This document shows, piece after piece, positions 37,230 through 48,944 of a DNA stretch of 64,000 nucleotides. The first letter of the stretch is position 1. The number at the start of each line of letters is the position of its first letter. The stretch spans positions 186,001-250,000 of the forward strand of contig JAMXBD010001456.1 in the NCBI GenBank assembly GCA_024138025.1. The letters are read 5' to 3'. The notes below the pieces were generated by a model. It made no database searches. It was not told where the DNA came from and was given only the letters and a program-made list of their open reading frames with translations. The DNA comes from Combretum micranthum (taxonomy: Eukaryota > Streptophyta > Magnoliopsida > Myrtales > Combretaceae). Position numbers and translations under genes: made by a program.

Positions 37230-38170
37230 ATCTCCACTTAAATGACACACTTTCTCACATTTTCGCCAGCTTTTACTGCAAAATTTACTTGAAAATGCTA
37301 GATTATTCACTTTTAGGATTTGCTTTAAAAGTTTAAGAAGGATTTGAGCGACTACTTCAACCTCATCATGTAGTGGTGAACAAGTACCAGGCGAAATGAT
37401 AGTTTCGATTCTATTTTTGATAGCTTTCGATCTTACTTATACGCGATAATTCAATTTTTGCTGAGTAATACAATTTTGAACAGCATTTGCTCATTTTCTT
37501 CCTAGAATTTTTGAACTGGCATATAATTTAAGTCTTTTAGATAAGGTAAAAGCAGTGGCAAATAATTACCTAGCAAAATGGAATAGAAACTGGTCAATAT
37601 CGACATTTGTTGTTGAGCTATGCAGCTTTTTAGGCAAATTCCTTCGTTTATGCCTTCAAACAATCAATTTTTATATTTTTGGTTGGTTTTAGTTTCATTA
37701 TAACACTTTATAGACACATTGCTTTTTTTCATGTTATCTTGGGCATTAGTTTTGTCTTTCATGTACCTTTTGTCCTAAAGTTTTAAAACTTTTTTATTTT
37801 TAGCAATTTTTACAAGTCTATTTTTTGATAGCTTTGAGTCTACTTATATTGTATGCACTAGGATAAAAGAACAACCAATTATCATTTGAAAAATATAGAA
37901 TTGAGCCATCGTGCTCTTCTTTTTATCCAAATTTCAAATCACATTGTTAATTCCAATTTATTGAATGTCGTATACCTAGGTATTCTTAGAATCAATAGGC
38001 ATTTAAAGATTACACTCCAGTATTTGTGCTTAAATAATTGATTTTGTGATAAACCCTAATTAACCTACTGCGTCACAATCGCATTCCGATATTCATGTAT
38101 GAATCAACAGATTTTAATATTTTCCTGTACCTTTTGCTGCATCAAAGGATGACACTAGTGGTTACGATTG
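37230..38170. other. AT-rich spacer
   Basis: No coding region or recognisable repeat is supported. Confidence 0.35.
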
Positions 38171-38184
38171 GCAAGTAAGGTGCA

Positions 38185-38230
38185 AATTCTATGTAGTAGA
38201 ACAAGAAAAAACAGTGATTTTCCTAGCGTG
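38185..38230 (-). pseudogene. Remnant of receptor exon 1 signal peptide
   Basis: Minus-strand ACGCTAGGAAAATCACTG aligns with the start of exon 1 (ATGCTAGGAAAACCACTG). The start codon is ACG, the frame is shifted and a stop follows within 15 codons. Similarity ends near 38185, so only the signal-peptide part is left. Confidence 0.75.
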
Positions 38231-38752
38231 CTTACCACTCTAAAGGATTGATCTGAAATTGTTCAATATGGAAAATTCATCTGATATTGATTAATTAGGA
38301 ATTGTGGATAATAATGATAGAGAAAACTGAAGAAGTGTGGTTGAGATTTGGCATTCCTTAAAGGAGAAAAGTCAATGAAGATTTGGAATTATGTAGAAGT
38401 CTATGCTTGGAAATTTCATAATGGAGTAAAACTCGTGGAAGAAAAACGTAAAACAGGACACGCATTCTCTCGTAGCTGATACGCATAGTCATTGTAAGCC
38501 AGCTCATGGAAATTAAAGCTGGAGAACTTCGTGACAAGTAGTGAAGCCGAACATTATCGTTTAGGAAATCCCTTAATTATTTATGTTATTTTCCCCCCTA
38601 AGCTACTTATCCATGAATTGTTAATGAAGTTTAAAAAGAGAATTCAAAAGATGTAAGCAGATTTATCAAAAGGAAAACAATTTGAAATAAAAAAGGAAGG
38701 TTATAAATATATATATATCTATCTATCTATATATTAGGATATCAATTATAGA
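38231..38752 (-). repeat. Receptor kinase leader module, copy 2
   Basis: This matches 35592-36190 in order: the stretch around GAAATTGTTCAATATGG, GTGTGGTTGAGATTTGGCA, AGCCAGCTCATGGAAATTAA, CATTATCGTTTAGGAAATCC, GAGAATTCAAAA, then ATATTAGGATATCAATTA. It includes minus-strand TTGACTTTT (38367-38375), a W-box-like core. It sits upstream of the ruined exon at 38185-38230. Confidence 0.7.
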
Positions 38753-39392
38753 CATATTTCTTTGTCATTCCTAATTTAATACGGAATTGCAGATAAGAAT
38801 GAAACAGAATAGGACTAAGAGGTGTGGTCGATATTTGGCTCTCCTTAGAATGAGAAAATTCAATGATGAAAAAATAGTACACGTTCAGATGATTCATAAT
38901 CGAGGAATAGATCGTCTTTATTAGCATGAGAAAAGTCAGTGATGAAGATTTGGTATAGGCTTGGAAATTTCATTATCGAGTAAAAGTCAGGGAAGAAAAG
39001 CATACAACACGAAAGTCGATAGGAATGGTCCGAGCATGCTTGAGAAAACAATCATATCATACTCCTCATTTCAGCCATTGAGTTTGTTTGAATGGTTTAT
39101 TTTTTATTCATATCTTATTTGTATTTGATCTATATAGTTTGTTTATAAACAAAAATATATGTTTTTAACTAACACTTTGATTGAAACAAATATGAGATGT
39201 CAAATGATGCCCAAGCGCATCCATAATGAATTTAAAATGAGAATTCAAAATATATACGAAGTTTCATCACACGAAAGAAAATTTAAAAAATAAAAATAAA
39301 AATGAAAAAGAAAGAAAGAAAAAAGAGACCATTGTAGAATATGTATTAGGATATCAATTATTTTGTTATTTCGATTCCCTACAACCTACTAG
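38753..39392 (-). repeat. Receptor kinase leader module, copy 3
   Basis: Direct tandem partner of 38231-38752: GGTGTGGTCGATATTTGGC, GGAAATTTCATTATCGAGTAAAA, GAGAATTCAAAATATA and GTATTAGGATATCAATTA. No exon start follows it. The W-box-like motif is altered here (AAAAGTCAG at 38931-38939 on the plus strand). Confidence 0.65.
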
Positions 39393-40189
39393 TAGACATA
39401 GATAAAGCTCGGTTCTAAACCGGAAACTGAATCAAAACCGTCATCGACGGTTTTAGAACTGGAACCGGACCGGTTGGATGGTTCTAGAACTGGCTAAGGA
39501 ACCGTTGGTTTTCCTGTTCCTAGACGGTTCTGGGCCTAAAACCGGGTGGAACCAACGGTTCCAATCGGTTTTATTTAAAAAACAAAAAGAATTATGGAAA
39601 AAATTTAAAAATTATATTAAATATATAATTATTAATGTTTACACTATTTCATATGAATAGTAAATTTTATTACCAATTTACAATATTTAATGTTTTATTA
39701 TCAATAATACAAATAAACATAACTTAAAAATATAAATTATTTAGTTTGTATAAACTTCTTCTAAAAGCAAAATTCATTCTTTAATAATGTAGGACTATTT
39801 TTTGTATTACAATTTTCTTGTTATCCTCTAGAGTATTTCACGATCTTATATTACTAATTATATTATATTAGTTGCGTTTATAAATAAATAAATGCACATT
39901 CTAAAAAATTTTGTAGAAATTTTGGCAAAATAATTTAATAATTTTAGACTCAATAATTAATTATTTTGAGTTCAAAATTTATTTTATTAAAATATAAAAT
40001 TTATTTTTTTACTTAAGAAAAAAACGGTTCCGCGGTTCCAAAACCGGAATCGAGAATTGCTGGTTGCATAGAACTGGACCAAAACCGTGGGAGACGGTTC
40101 TAGTTCCGATTCCTCATTTTTAAGACTTGGAACCGATAGTTTCGATTCCAGTTCGTTTCGATTCAGTTCCGGAACCGTAACGATGTCTA
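39393..40189. mobile_element. hAT-like non-autonomous transposon
   Basis: This 797-bp element starts TAGACATAG and ends CGATGTCTA, with inverted subterminal runs of GGTTCC/AACCGG words at both ends and an AT-rich middle. CCTACTAG occurs immediately before (39385-39392) and after (40190-40197), a perfect 8-bp target duplication as made by hAT transposases. It has no coding capacity, so it would depend on a transposase elsewhere. Confidence 0.85.
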
Positions 40190-40198
40190 CCTACTAGG

Positions 40199-40565
40199 TG
40201 ACGCAGCGAGTTAGCGTGGATAAGACGAGAACACTCGACGAATGTATCTCAACTCACAAAATAATGTGAAATCTAGAGGAAATCCCCTCAAAGTGTATTT
40301 TCAATGATGATAATAAGTTGTTTTCAAATACAACCCTGGCACGACTATTTATAGTCTTGAAATAAAACCGAAAAGTAAATGCTAATTAAACGCTATTTAT
40401 TAGCATTAATGCTAATAAATGCTATTTAAAATAAACAACTCAAAATATGAAATAAAACCGAAAAATAAATGCTAATAAATGCTCTTTAATGCTAATATGC
40501 TCTTTCCGGATGTCTTCTTAGCTTCCAATCTCTCCAAGTAGGACATGGCCACCTCATCTACATCA
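40199..40565 (-). repeat. 3' LTR of the Gypsy element
   Basis: It has TG...CA ends and an internal AAATGCTAATAAATGC-type repetition. Its first part (minus strand) is coding: it contains the last 32 codons of the integrase frame, which ends at 40472. Confidence 0.9.
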
Positions 40566-43500
40566 TTCTCTCCCACCTCCAAAGAACTCGACCCCGAGTT
40601 CTCATCGGGATACAAAGGAACATCATCGGGAAAGAAATGATATATATCAGCGACATTGAACGTCTTTGAAATGCCCATGCTATTTGGTAAACCAACAACG
40701 TAAGCATTATCATTGATGACCTTCACAATCTGATAGGGCCCATATTTCTTAGGTTGAAGCTTGCTATATTTGCCAACGGGAAAACGCTCCTTCCGCAAGA
40801 ACACCATCACTTGATCTCCAACAGCAAAGATCTTCTTCCGTCGATGTTTGTCGGCGGTTTCCTTATATTTGGCATTAGATTGCTCAATCTTCTTCCGGAC
40901 CTCAGCCGTCACGGAATGCCAGTGCTCCGCCATGTTCTTTGCTGAAATACTAACGTCATGACCCTTGGGAAGTCGGATTAAGTCCAAGGCATGTCGAGGT
41001 GTCTTGGTATAAACCACAGCAAATGGAGACTTGCCTGTCGTTCTATGAACCGCATTGTTGTAAGCAAACTCAGCTTGAGCCAATGCAACATCCCACTGCT
41101 TCGGCTTCTCCCACAAATACTTCGAATCAGGTTACCAAGCGTCCTATTAGCTTCAGTTTGCCCATCCGTCTGAGGGTGAGCTGTACTACTATAGTTGAGA
41201 GATGAGTCAAACATTTGCCACAAGGTCTTCCAGAAATAACTCAAAAACTTGCTGTCACGATCGGATGTAATGGATTTAGGTACACCATGAAGACGAACCA
41301 CTTCTCTAAAGAAGAGCTTGGCAATGGCTTGGGCATCAGCTACCTTCCTGCAAGGAATAAAATGTGCCATTTTGGAAAACCTGTCAACAACAACAAAAAC
41401 TGAGTCATTACCCCGCTGGGTGCGAGGTAATCCAAGGATGAAATCCATGGATAAATCTTCCCATATGTTATCGGGAACTGGCAATGGCATGTAGAGACCA
41501 GTATTTTGAGATTGGCCCTTTGAAGTTTGGCACACATAACATCGTTGTACCAATCTACTCACATCTCTGCGCAAATGAGGCCAATAGAACCTCTCACCAA
41601 CTGCTAACAAAGTCTTATCTCGTCCCAAATGACCAGCCAAACCTCCTCCATGTAGATCGCGAATCAACTTCTCCCTCAATGAGGACTCGGGAACACAAAG
41701 TTGATTCCCACGCATCAAGTAACCTTCATGGATGTGAAAATCTCCACTAGGCTGCCCCTGCACACACATGCCCCAAATCTCCTTGAAATCTACATCATCC
41801 TCATAAAGTTCCTTCACATGCTCAAATCCTACTACTTCAGCGCTCAACGTCATAAGTAGATGAGCTCTTCTACTCAATGCATCCGCCACTTTATTTTGAA
41901 TACCTGATTTGTGCTTTAGTCGAAATGGAAACTTTTGGAGGAATTGGATCCATCTAGCATGCATGTCCTTACTAATGCGGGTCTGACCATGTAAGTGTTT
42001 CAGGCATCACAATCTGAATACAAAACAAACTCCCGACCTACCAAGTAGTGTTCCCAAGTTCTCAATGCTCTCACAATAGCATAGAACTCTTTATCATAAG
42101 TAGACCAATTTCTTCTGGATTCACTAAACTTCTCACTGAAAAAGGCAACCCTCTTTTCCTGAGATAGAACAGCCCCAACTCCAACCCCACTCGCATCACA
42201 ATCGACCTCAAATAGCCTATCAAAATCCGGTAATGCTAAAACAGGTGCACTACACAACTTCTCTTTCAAGAGCGTAAAACTACCCTCAACTTCCTCACTC
42301 CACTGAAACCTTCCCTTTTTCAAACATTCGGTTAAGGGGGCTGCTACCGTGCTAAAATGCCGAATAAACCCCTATAAAAGCTTGCTAACCCCAGAAAACT
42401 TCGCAACTCAGTGACTGATTTTGGAATTGGCCATTCCCTTATCGCTCTTATCTTCTCATCATCGACCTGAATACCGTTACCACTAACAACAAAACCTAGG
42501 AACAGCAACTTTCTAGTCATGAATAAACACTTCTTCTTATTCGCATATAGTTTACTACTTTGCAAAACCGTCAATACCTCTCTCAGATGCATAACATGTT
42601 CCTCCTCAGACTTACTATACACCAAGATATCGTCAAAATAGACCACAACAAAGCGACCAATGAATGGTTTCAATACCTGGTTCATGACGCGCATGAAGGT
42701 GCTCGGTGCGTTGCTTAGACCAAAGGGCATGACCATCCACTCATAAAGGCCCTCCTTGGTTTTGAAAGCTGTCTTCCACTCATCCCCTGGTCGGATCCTG
42801 ATCTGGTGATATCCGCTTCGCAAATCAATCTTTGAGAAGATCACCGCTCCACTCAACCTGTCAAGCATGTCCTCCAAGCGAGGAATAGGAAATTTGTACC
42901 CAATAGTAATTTTGTTGATCGCCCTGCTGTCCACACACATTCTCCAGCTCCCATCTTTCTTTGGCGTCAACAATGCTGGCACCGCGCAAGGGCTCATGCT
43001 CTCTTTTATGAATCCCTTCTGAAGTAACTCCTGCACCTTCCCTTGCAATATCTCACTCTCTTTCGGGCTCATCCTGTAATGAGGTAAATTTGGTAAACTA
43101 GCACCAGGGATCAAATCAATATGGTGCTGAATGTCTCTCATGGGAGGCAAACCATCTGGTAGATCATCTGGTAATACTCCCCTAAACTCCTCTAACAACT
43201 CTTTCACACTTTCAGGCACCTCTTCAACCCTCTTCTCCTCATCAATCGCCCAAACCTCCTTCACAATTAAAGCATGCACTACTTTGAACTCCTTTATTGC
43301 ATCCTCCATCTCCTTCTCAGTTTGAGTAATGGTAAGGAACGAACGCCCCTTTTCAGTAGAAGCTTTAGGGCGGTCCTTTTGTTTTAATGGGAGAAGGGTA
43401 AATCGTACCCTATCTTTCTCTAATTTGTACACATTTTCTCGACCATCATGTAAAGCGTTAACATCATACTGCCATGGCCTACCAAACAACAAGTGGCAAG

Positions 43501-43890
43501 CATCCATATCGACTACATCGCAGTATACTTCGTCTCTATACTTACCGATGGAAAAGGGCACCTTGCATCTCTCTTTCACTTCTATCTTCTCAGCCGCTTT
43601 GATCCACCCAATAGTATAGGGATTCGGGTGTTTTTCTATAGGTAATTCCAAAGCTTTGACGGCTGCTCGCCCTATAATGTTTTCGCAACTCCCACTATCA
43701 ATAATGAGATCAAATACACGCCCGTCAATCGTACATCGGGTACGAAACAATTGATGTCGCTGATTCTCCTCCTCCTTCTTAGGTGTCAACATTAGCTTTC
43801 GAACCACAAGAGCCTGCTCCTCTTCCTCATACTCTCCATACTCTTCACCTTCATCCGGTTCACAACAAATTTCATCCTCCTCATCTCTTT
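40472..43890 (-). pseudogene. Gypsy pol: protease, RT, RNase H, integrase
   Basis: Domains in order on the minus strand: retropepsin ([13 protein letters not shown]) near 43700; reverse transcriptase 42344-43100 ([26 protein letters not shown]); RNase H 42000-42323 ([18 protein letters not shown]); integrase zinc finger (HLGRDKTL...CYVCQTSKG), core ([41 protein letters not shown]); and a C-terminal domain in 40472-41116 ([34 protein letters not shown]). Frames break near 42340, 42000 and 41130. The last segment runs without interruption through the polypurine tract into the 3' LTR. These breaks make the copy unable to produce a full polyprotein. Confidence 0.88.
40560..40585 (-). other. Polypurine tract inside the integrase frame
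   Basis: Minus-strand TTGGAGGTGGGAGAGAATG precedes the LTR start TGATG. The same bases are read in frame as LEVGEN near the integrase C-terminus, so the tract is both replication primer and coding sequence. Confidence 0.7.
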
Positions 43891-45090
43891 CTACATGTTT
43901 ATGCCTCTTCTATTAGGACATTCATTGGATCGATGTCCCGGCTGGTTACATCTATAACATTTCCCTAATGTTGGTTTAGCATAGGGATTATATTGCTTCT
44001 TCTCTTCCTTCGACTCCACCACCTTCTTACCCATTATCTTCTCTTCTTTCCTCTCAACAGCACCGCTTTGTACCTCTTGGACACCCTTGGCTTTTTCCCC
44101 ATAACTCCTACTAGAACTCTCTCCTCCATAACGCCTGGTGTTATCAAAACGGTTTCCATCAAAACGGTTATTCTTCTCTTGTAACATCAGCTCCGCTTTG
44201 ATGGCCATGTTCTTAGCTTCATTCAAATTGCGCAACACATGGACACCAATCTTATCACGGATCAGAGGCTTCAAACCTTCCAAGTATCTGGCAACTTGCT
44301 GGCCCTCACTTTCTCTTAAATCGTTCCTCTCTGCCAATCGCATAAAATCTGCAGTGTAATCATGAACTGACCTCTGGCCCTGGCGACATCTCTGGTATTG
44401 CTGGAACAAAATTTGCTCATAGTCAGGGGGTAGGAAGTCCCGCTGCAAGAGCTGCTTCATCCGGTACCACGTCCTCACCGGCTGCTTCCCTTCGCGATAT
44501 CTCCTACTCTGCAACCTCTCCCCAGGCAGAAGCGCCCCCCTTCAAACGACAAGCCACCAGCTTCACCCTCTTCCCTTCTGGGATCTCCATATACTCAAAG
44601 AACCGATCAATTTCAGCGAGCCAATCAATAAAATCTTCAATGTTTAAATTCCCATTAAAACTGGGAATGTCCACTTTCAATTTAAAATCGCCCTCTCCAT
44701 AACCAAAACCATAATCATACCTCTATTCCGACCTCCATAACCACCCCTCCGACGTGGCGGTTCATCTTCCGGCAAAACATCATCTTCTTCTTCCGAATCA
44801 TCATCGGGCATCTGAATCCTCCTATTTGCAGCCACAGGTCTGCCACGAGGGTCGCCGCGCGCATCGCCTGCTCTTGGTCGTTCCTCATTAACATTCCTGT
44901 TTCTGTTGGCATTGGGTCCCATCGCGTCGAAACGCTCAACCAGGTCATCAAGGCGCTGTTCGAAACGCCGGAATCTCTGATCCATGTCACCCAGCGCCGC
45001 TCTTTGATCCTGTAATTCGGTTCGCAGAGCTTCCAAATCCCCCACAACGTTTGGGACTTGACCGCCACCTAAACTGTCGTCGCCTGACAT
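43891..45090 (-). pseudogene. Gypsy gag with CCHC knuckle
   Basis: The first segment (44677-45090) starts MSGDDSLGGGQVPNVV, has a coiled-coil-like stretch (LRTELQDQRAALGDMDQRF), then an acidic/basic linker. After a frame break the core reads [19 protein letters not shown]. After another break near 44520 it continues in 43891-44514 (FLPPDYEQILFQQYQRCRQG, AIKAELMLQEKNN) to the nucleocapsid knuckle CYRCNQPGHRSNEC near 43920-43965. Gag would form the particle. The frame is shifted again just after the knuckle, where pol continues. Confidence 0.87.
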
Positions 45091-45109
45091 CTCTACAGGA
45101 ATCTTTCCC

Positions 45110-45121
45110 GCTCTGATACCA
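45110..45121 (-). other. Primer-binding site of the Gypsy element
   Basis: Minus-strand TGGTATCAGAGC starts two bases after the LTR end; it is an initiator tRNA-Met complement. Confidence 0.8.
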
Positions 45122-45123
45122 AC

Positions 45124-45490
45124 TGACGCAGCGAGTTAGCGTGGATAAAACGAGAACACTCGACGAATGTATCTCAACTCACAAAATAATGTGAAATCTA
45201 GAGGAAATCCCCTCAAAGTGTATTTTCAATGATGATAATAAGTTTTTTCAAATACAACCCTAGCATGACTATTTATAGTCATGAAATAAAACCGAAAAGT
45301 AAATGCTAATTAAACGCTATTTATTAGCATTAATGCTAATAAATGCTATTTAAAATAAACAACTCAAAATACGAAATAAAACGAAAAATAAATTCTAATA
45401 AATGCTCTTTAATGCTAATAAATGCTCTTACCGGATGTCTTCTTAGCTTCCAATCTCTCCAAGTCGGACATGGCCACCTCATCTACATCA
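45124..45490 (-). repeat. 5' LTR of the Gypsy element
   Basis: It matches 40199-40565 over 367 bp, ends in TG...CA, and is followed by the target duplication CTAGG. Because the integrase tail is encoded in the LTR, this copy also carries a silent, unused version of that coding segment. Confidence 0.9.
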
Positions 45491-45495
45491 CTAGG

Positions 45496-47399
45496 AATAA
45501 AGACCAACCACTATGGGGCTTATGTCTAGTTGTTTACCCTTTGACTAATATATATTTGTGTGTTTACTAGATTTATTTAAAATAAATCTTGTACCAAATG
45601 AAGCTCATATATATATATATATATATATATATTAAATCATCAAGTTTATAAGCATGTGGCGATCAAATTCTAGAAGTTGCTTATTTAACATCTCATCTTG
45701 CGGTCGTCTCTGCTGAACTAGAAGCAACATTCTTTTAGGTATTACTTTAAATTGAGCTGTACTTGTTTCTTTATCTTTTTGTCATTTACCACGAATCCAC
45801 GATATTGTTTAAAGCAAGTTCAGAGGTCACTGTTTCCCTTGATCTCTTGCCCACTTCGGTCCTCACTTCTTCCTCGATACTTACGGGCTCCATATTAATG
45901 CCATTGTTTTCGCTTCCTTCTTCAACTTGTTCACTTTTCTTGTTTTGATGCAGTCCTAGATTCTTTTTCCTTGTTGTCCTCTGCTAATCTTTCCCCTTTG
46001 TAACAATTTGTATTCAAACAAATTCAATATAGCTAACTAACTCAAAACGAATGTAGCATTCCCTATAATGCAATTTTTGTGCCATGGTAAATTGCAGATG
46101 CATTCCTTCTTACTGGCTTTATTTGTATTTTACTTCTTAATTTTGAAATTATGCCTTTAGATTCCAAATCTGTCTAAAATAGTTAAAATTGTATATCTTC
46201 AAAAGATCTGTAGGTCAAAACGCATGATTTCAAAGATAAGGAAGGACTTAGTATATATGAAACAATATAAGGGGTGTGTATTTGTAATTAAAAAGAAAAA
46301 AAAAAGAAAAAAGAAATCTCAAAATCCTATTTCATAAAATTATCCAAATAATGTTAAATTTATTAATTTTAATAATGTATTAGATAATCATTTATATTAT
46401 TTAAATAAATGAAGTAATTATGGTATCTTATATATTTTACCAAAGTCATCCTATTAAGATAAAACTTGAACTTTCCAATTAGGATAATAGAATAGAATTT
46501 ATAATAAATAGTATATATGCAAGTAATTTCGGGAGTTTATAAAGATAACTGTTTATTAATTCTTATAAATGATAACTGTCGTATAAAACACTACATTTTC
46601 TTAAAAAATCTTATAAGTGATTTATTTGATTATTTATTTATTATTTTAAATATATCCATATTGTCGTATTTATTTTAGTTGAAAAATTAATAAATAATTA
46701 TAAAACTGTGAAGTAAATTTAATTTCCTTTTAACTTTGCGATACTTATATTTTTGTCATATTGTCGTTACTTTCCGTATTCCCAATTGACGTGAGAAATA
46801 TGCAAAAAAAAAAAAAAAAAAACAATATTATCAGATTGTTATAAGTAAAAATTGGCCCTGAGTATGTTTGCTATCTTCTTATAAAATTGCCTATTTGTAT
46901 AACTCTCGGTGTTAAAAAAAATTAAAAAAATAAATTGTAAAACCAATATTTATTGTCCATATTATATGATTATTAAAAGCACACATATATATAACTAATT
47001 ACAAATAATAGATTAATTTGCAAATATACTCTCTTATATTACACTATGTGTACTTAATCCTACTTCTTTTTTAATTTTAAATCGTGTGATTAAACTCTCA
47101 AATCTCTCGAAAATGTCTTTTAACTACTTTGCGGTTGTAAATGCATATTTCTAAAAAATTTATGTGGGTAAATCCACAATTTTTAAGAAGAGGAGGCAAA
47201 GTATATATGAATTAAACATAAGGAATGTAATTGTAATTTATCTTAATAATAATAATAATAACAAGCACATGAAACAGTTTCTCACTACATCATTTACGAA
47301 AAATAAAAAGCAATACACAATATATGTGTTTTGAGCTAGAAAATTGTCGTTTTGCCAATTCGTTGGAAAAATATTTGCACAAATTTCAATTACATAAAA
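45496..47399. other. AT-rich intergenic stretch
   Basis: An (AT)n microsatellite lies at 45607-45632 and a 20-base A run near 46805. Apart from the weak coding candidate at 45786-45983 I see no gene. Confidence 0.4.
45786..45983 (-). pseudogene. Possible coding fragment, unrecognised
   Basis: A 65-codon open stretch on the minus strand is rich in charged residues (NKKSEQVEEGSENNG, IEEEVRTEVGKRSRE) and in base composition unlike its AT-rich surroundings. It follows TTAG, which could be an acceptor, and ends in a stop after NIVDSW. It lacks an ATG near its start. It could be a terminal exon, an exon relic or chance. Confidence 0.2.
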
Positions 47400-47700
47400 G
47401 TTAATACCCAAATACGATTTTACTTTTTCTATGAATGTTGAAGTATCACATGTGATTTTCGCGATTTTTGCAAAAATAATATAATTTTTTATTCATAGTA
47501 AATTGCATATTAAATATGTGATTTTACTTGCTATTTATAGTAAATTGCATAATTAACATGCGATTTCGCGATGAAGTAAACTTTCAAAAATTGGATGTTA
47601 AACATGTGATTTTGTTCTAAAATCAAACTTTCATATCTTAGATGCGATTTTGTGTTGATATTTTAATAATTAAAATTATATGATTTCTATTTAGGTAATA
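47400..47700. repeat. Degenerate short direct repeats
   Basis: Three or so drifted units of about 40-50 bp share AGTAAATTGCATA and ACATGTGATTT/ACATGCGATTT words (near 47515, 47555 and 47600). No coding signal. Confidence 0.4.
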
Positions 47701-47759
47701 TTCTTTTATAGGATTGGAAGACATGTGTTACATTTTTTTTTATACTTATGTGATATAAA

Positions 47760-48750
47760 CTTCTCGCCTCAACAGCAAAAATCTTCCATTTTATTATCAA
47801 AGAAGGAATAGCATAGAAACGGATCATAGAAAATTCAAATTTAGATAAGAACGGAGACAAATACACGGATGAGTGCTCTTGTACTCTTAAATGAAGATTA
47901 CGATATTATATTGGTGGGTCATCATGGACGATGAATTTTCCAATGGCCAATAATAGCCCAACCTCTCTCTCTTCATAAATAGTTTTAGGTGTTGTGGTAT
48001 CGTAACCATCATTGGAGTTGAAGTCGATGTACACAAAGGAGGAACAATATGAATGCAAGTGAACAATTATGTTTTGTATGTGATTGTATTACTATCATAC
48101 TGGACTTCGGCTTATTTCTATTCTTTTACGGGCATGGATGATCAAGATGATGATATCTGTGATTATATAAGGGATATGGGATAGACCTCGAAGAATTTTT
48201 GGATGAGTAAAATGACTAGGACCCTTGGAGTTATAATGTTATATTTTGTTAAGAACTTGTTTCCACTTATCCTACTTGTACTTTCTTTTTGGTTAAAGAC
48301 CATATGTGTGCGTTAGTTTGTAATTAAACCCTCTTTTCTATTTCTATCTTTTGAGAACTAGATACTCAATGTTTTTGAAGTATCAGTAGTTAGTACTAAA
48401 ATGTATATATATATGATGATCTACTCACAAAGCTAACTTTTACAGATCTTGTAAGGTATTAGTAAAATTTTTAATTTTCATTGTTCATTTAATACTTTTA
48501 TGGATCTAATCAAATGATTTCACGACTTTAAAATATGGTGCAAATGATCATAATAGAATATTTCTTTTTAAACAGCCTTACGAATAATGACTAAGCTGAA
48601 CACGTCTTGATATCATTTTGGATGTGGTATCTCTTGAATCTCTTCATAAATAGTTGTAGGCGTTGCCATATCCTAACCATCACCGAAGTTGACACTGGTG
48701 TACAGAGAGGAGAAACAATATGAATGCAAGTGAACGATTATGTTTTATAT
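47760..48750. repeat. Repeated block, copy 1 with a partial second unit
   Basis: 47765-47920 is nearly the same as 49325-49465 and 54745-54890 (TCCATTTTATTATCAAAGAAG, TTAGATAAGAACGGAGACAAA). 47970-48075 recurs in drifted form at 48645-48740 (CTTCATAAATAGTT, GAACAATATGAATGCAAGTG). No domain was recognised. Confidence 0.6.
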
Positions 48751-48829
48751 TATTTTTTATTTTTCAATGGAACCATGATCAAATAGAGCCATAGAAGCAT
48801 GATACAGGAGGAATAATTAAACGTAGAAG

Positions 48830-48944
48830 CATTCACTTTCAAAATACTTATTATGTATTAGCAGTTTGAGTGCAATTTATCCATCAGGAGGAATAATTAA
48901 ATGTTTTTATTGTTAATACATAATAAGTATTTTGAAAGTGAATG
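48830..48944. repeat. Perfect 31-bp inverted repeat
   Basis: The arms 48830-48860 and 48914-48944 are exact reverse complements (arm starts CATTCACTTTCAAAATAC), separated by 53 bp. A 16-bp direct repeat CAGGAGGAATAATTAA occurs at 48805-48820 and 48885-48900, interleaved with it. Confidence 0.9.

Larger units (their letters stand above)
40199..45490 (-). mobile_element. Gypsy LTR retrotransposon, near complete, minus strand
   Basis: Two 367-bp LTRs (40199-40565 and 45124-45490) flank gag, protease, reverse transcriptase, RNase H and integrase in Gypsy order on the minus strand. CTAGG at 40194-40198 and 45491-45495 is a perfect 5-bp target duplication. The LTRs differ by about 8 substitutions and 3 small indels, so the insertion is fairly recent. 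The polyprotein frame has about five or six breaks. I see no classical chromodomain after the integrase. Confidence 0.93.

Noticed and set aside
40754..44359. Many plus-strand frames of 60-96 codons
   Set aside because: They are antisense shadows of the minus-strand Gypsy polyprotein.
45607..45632. (AT)n run as an origin or matrix attachment site
   Set aside because: A plain microsatellite; nothing else supports a special role.
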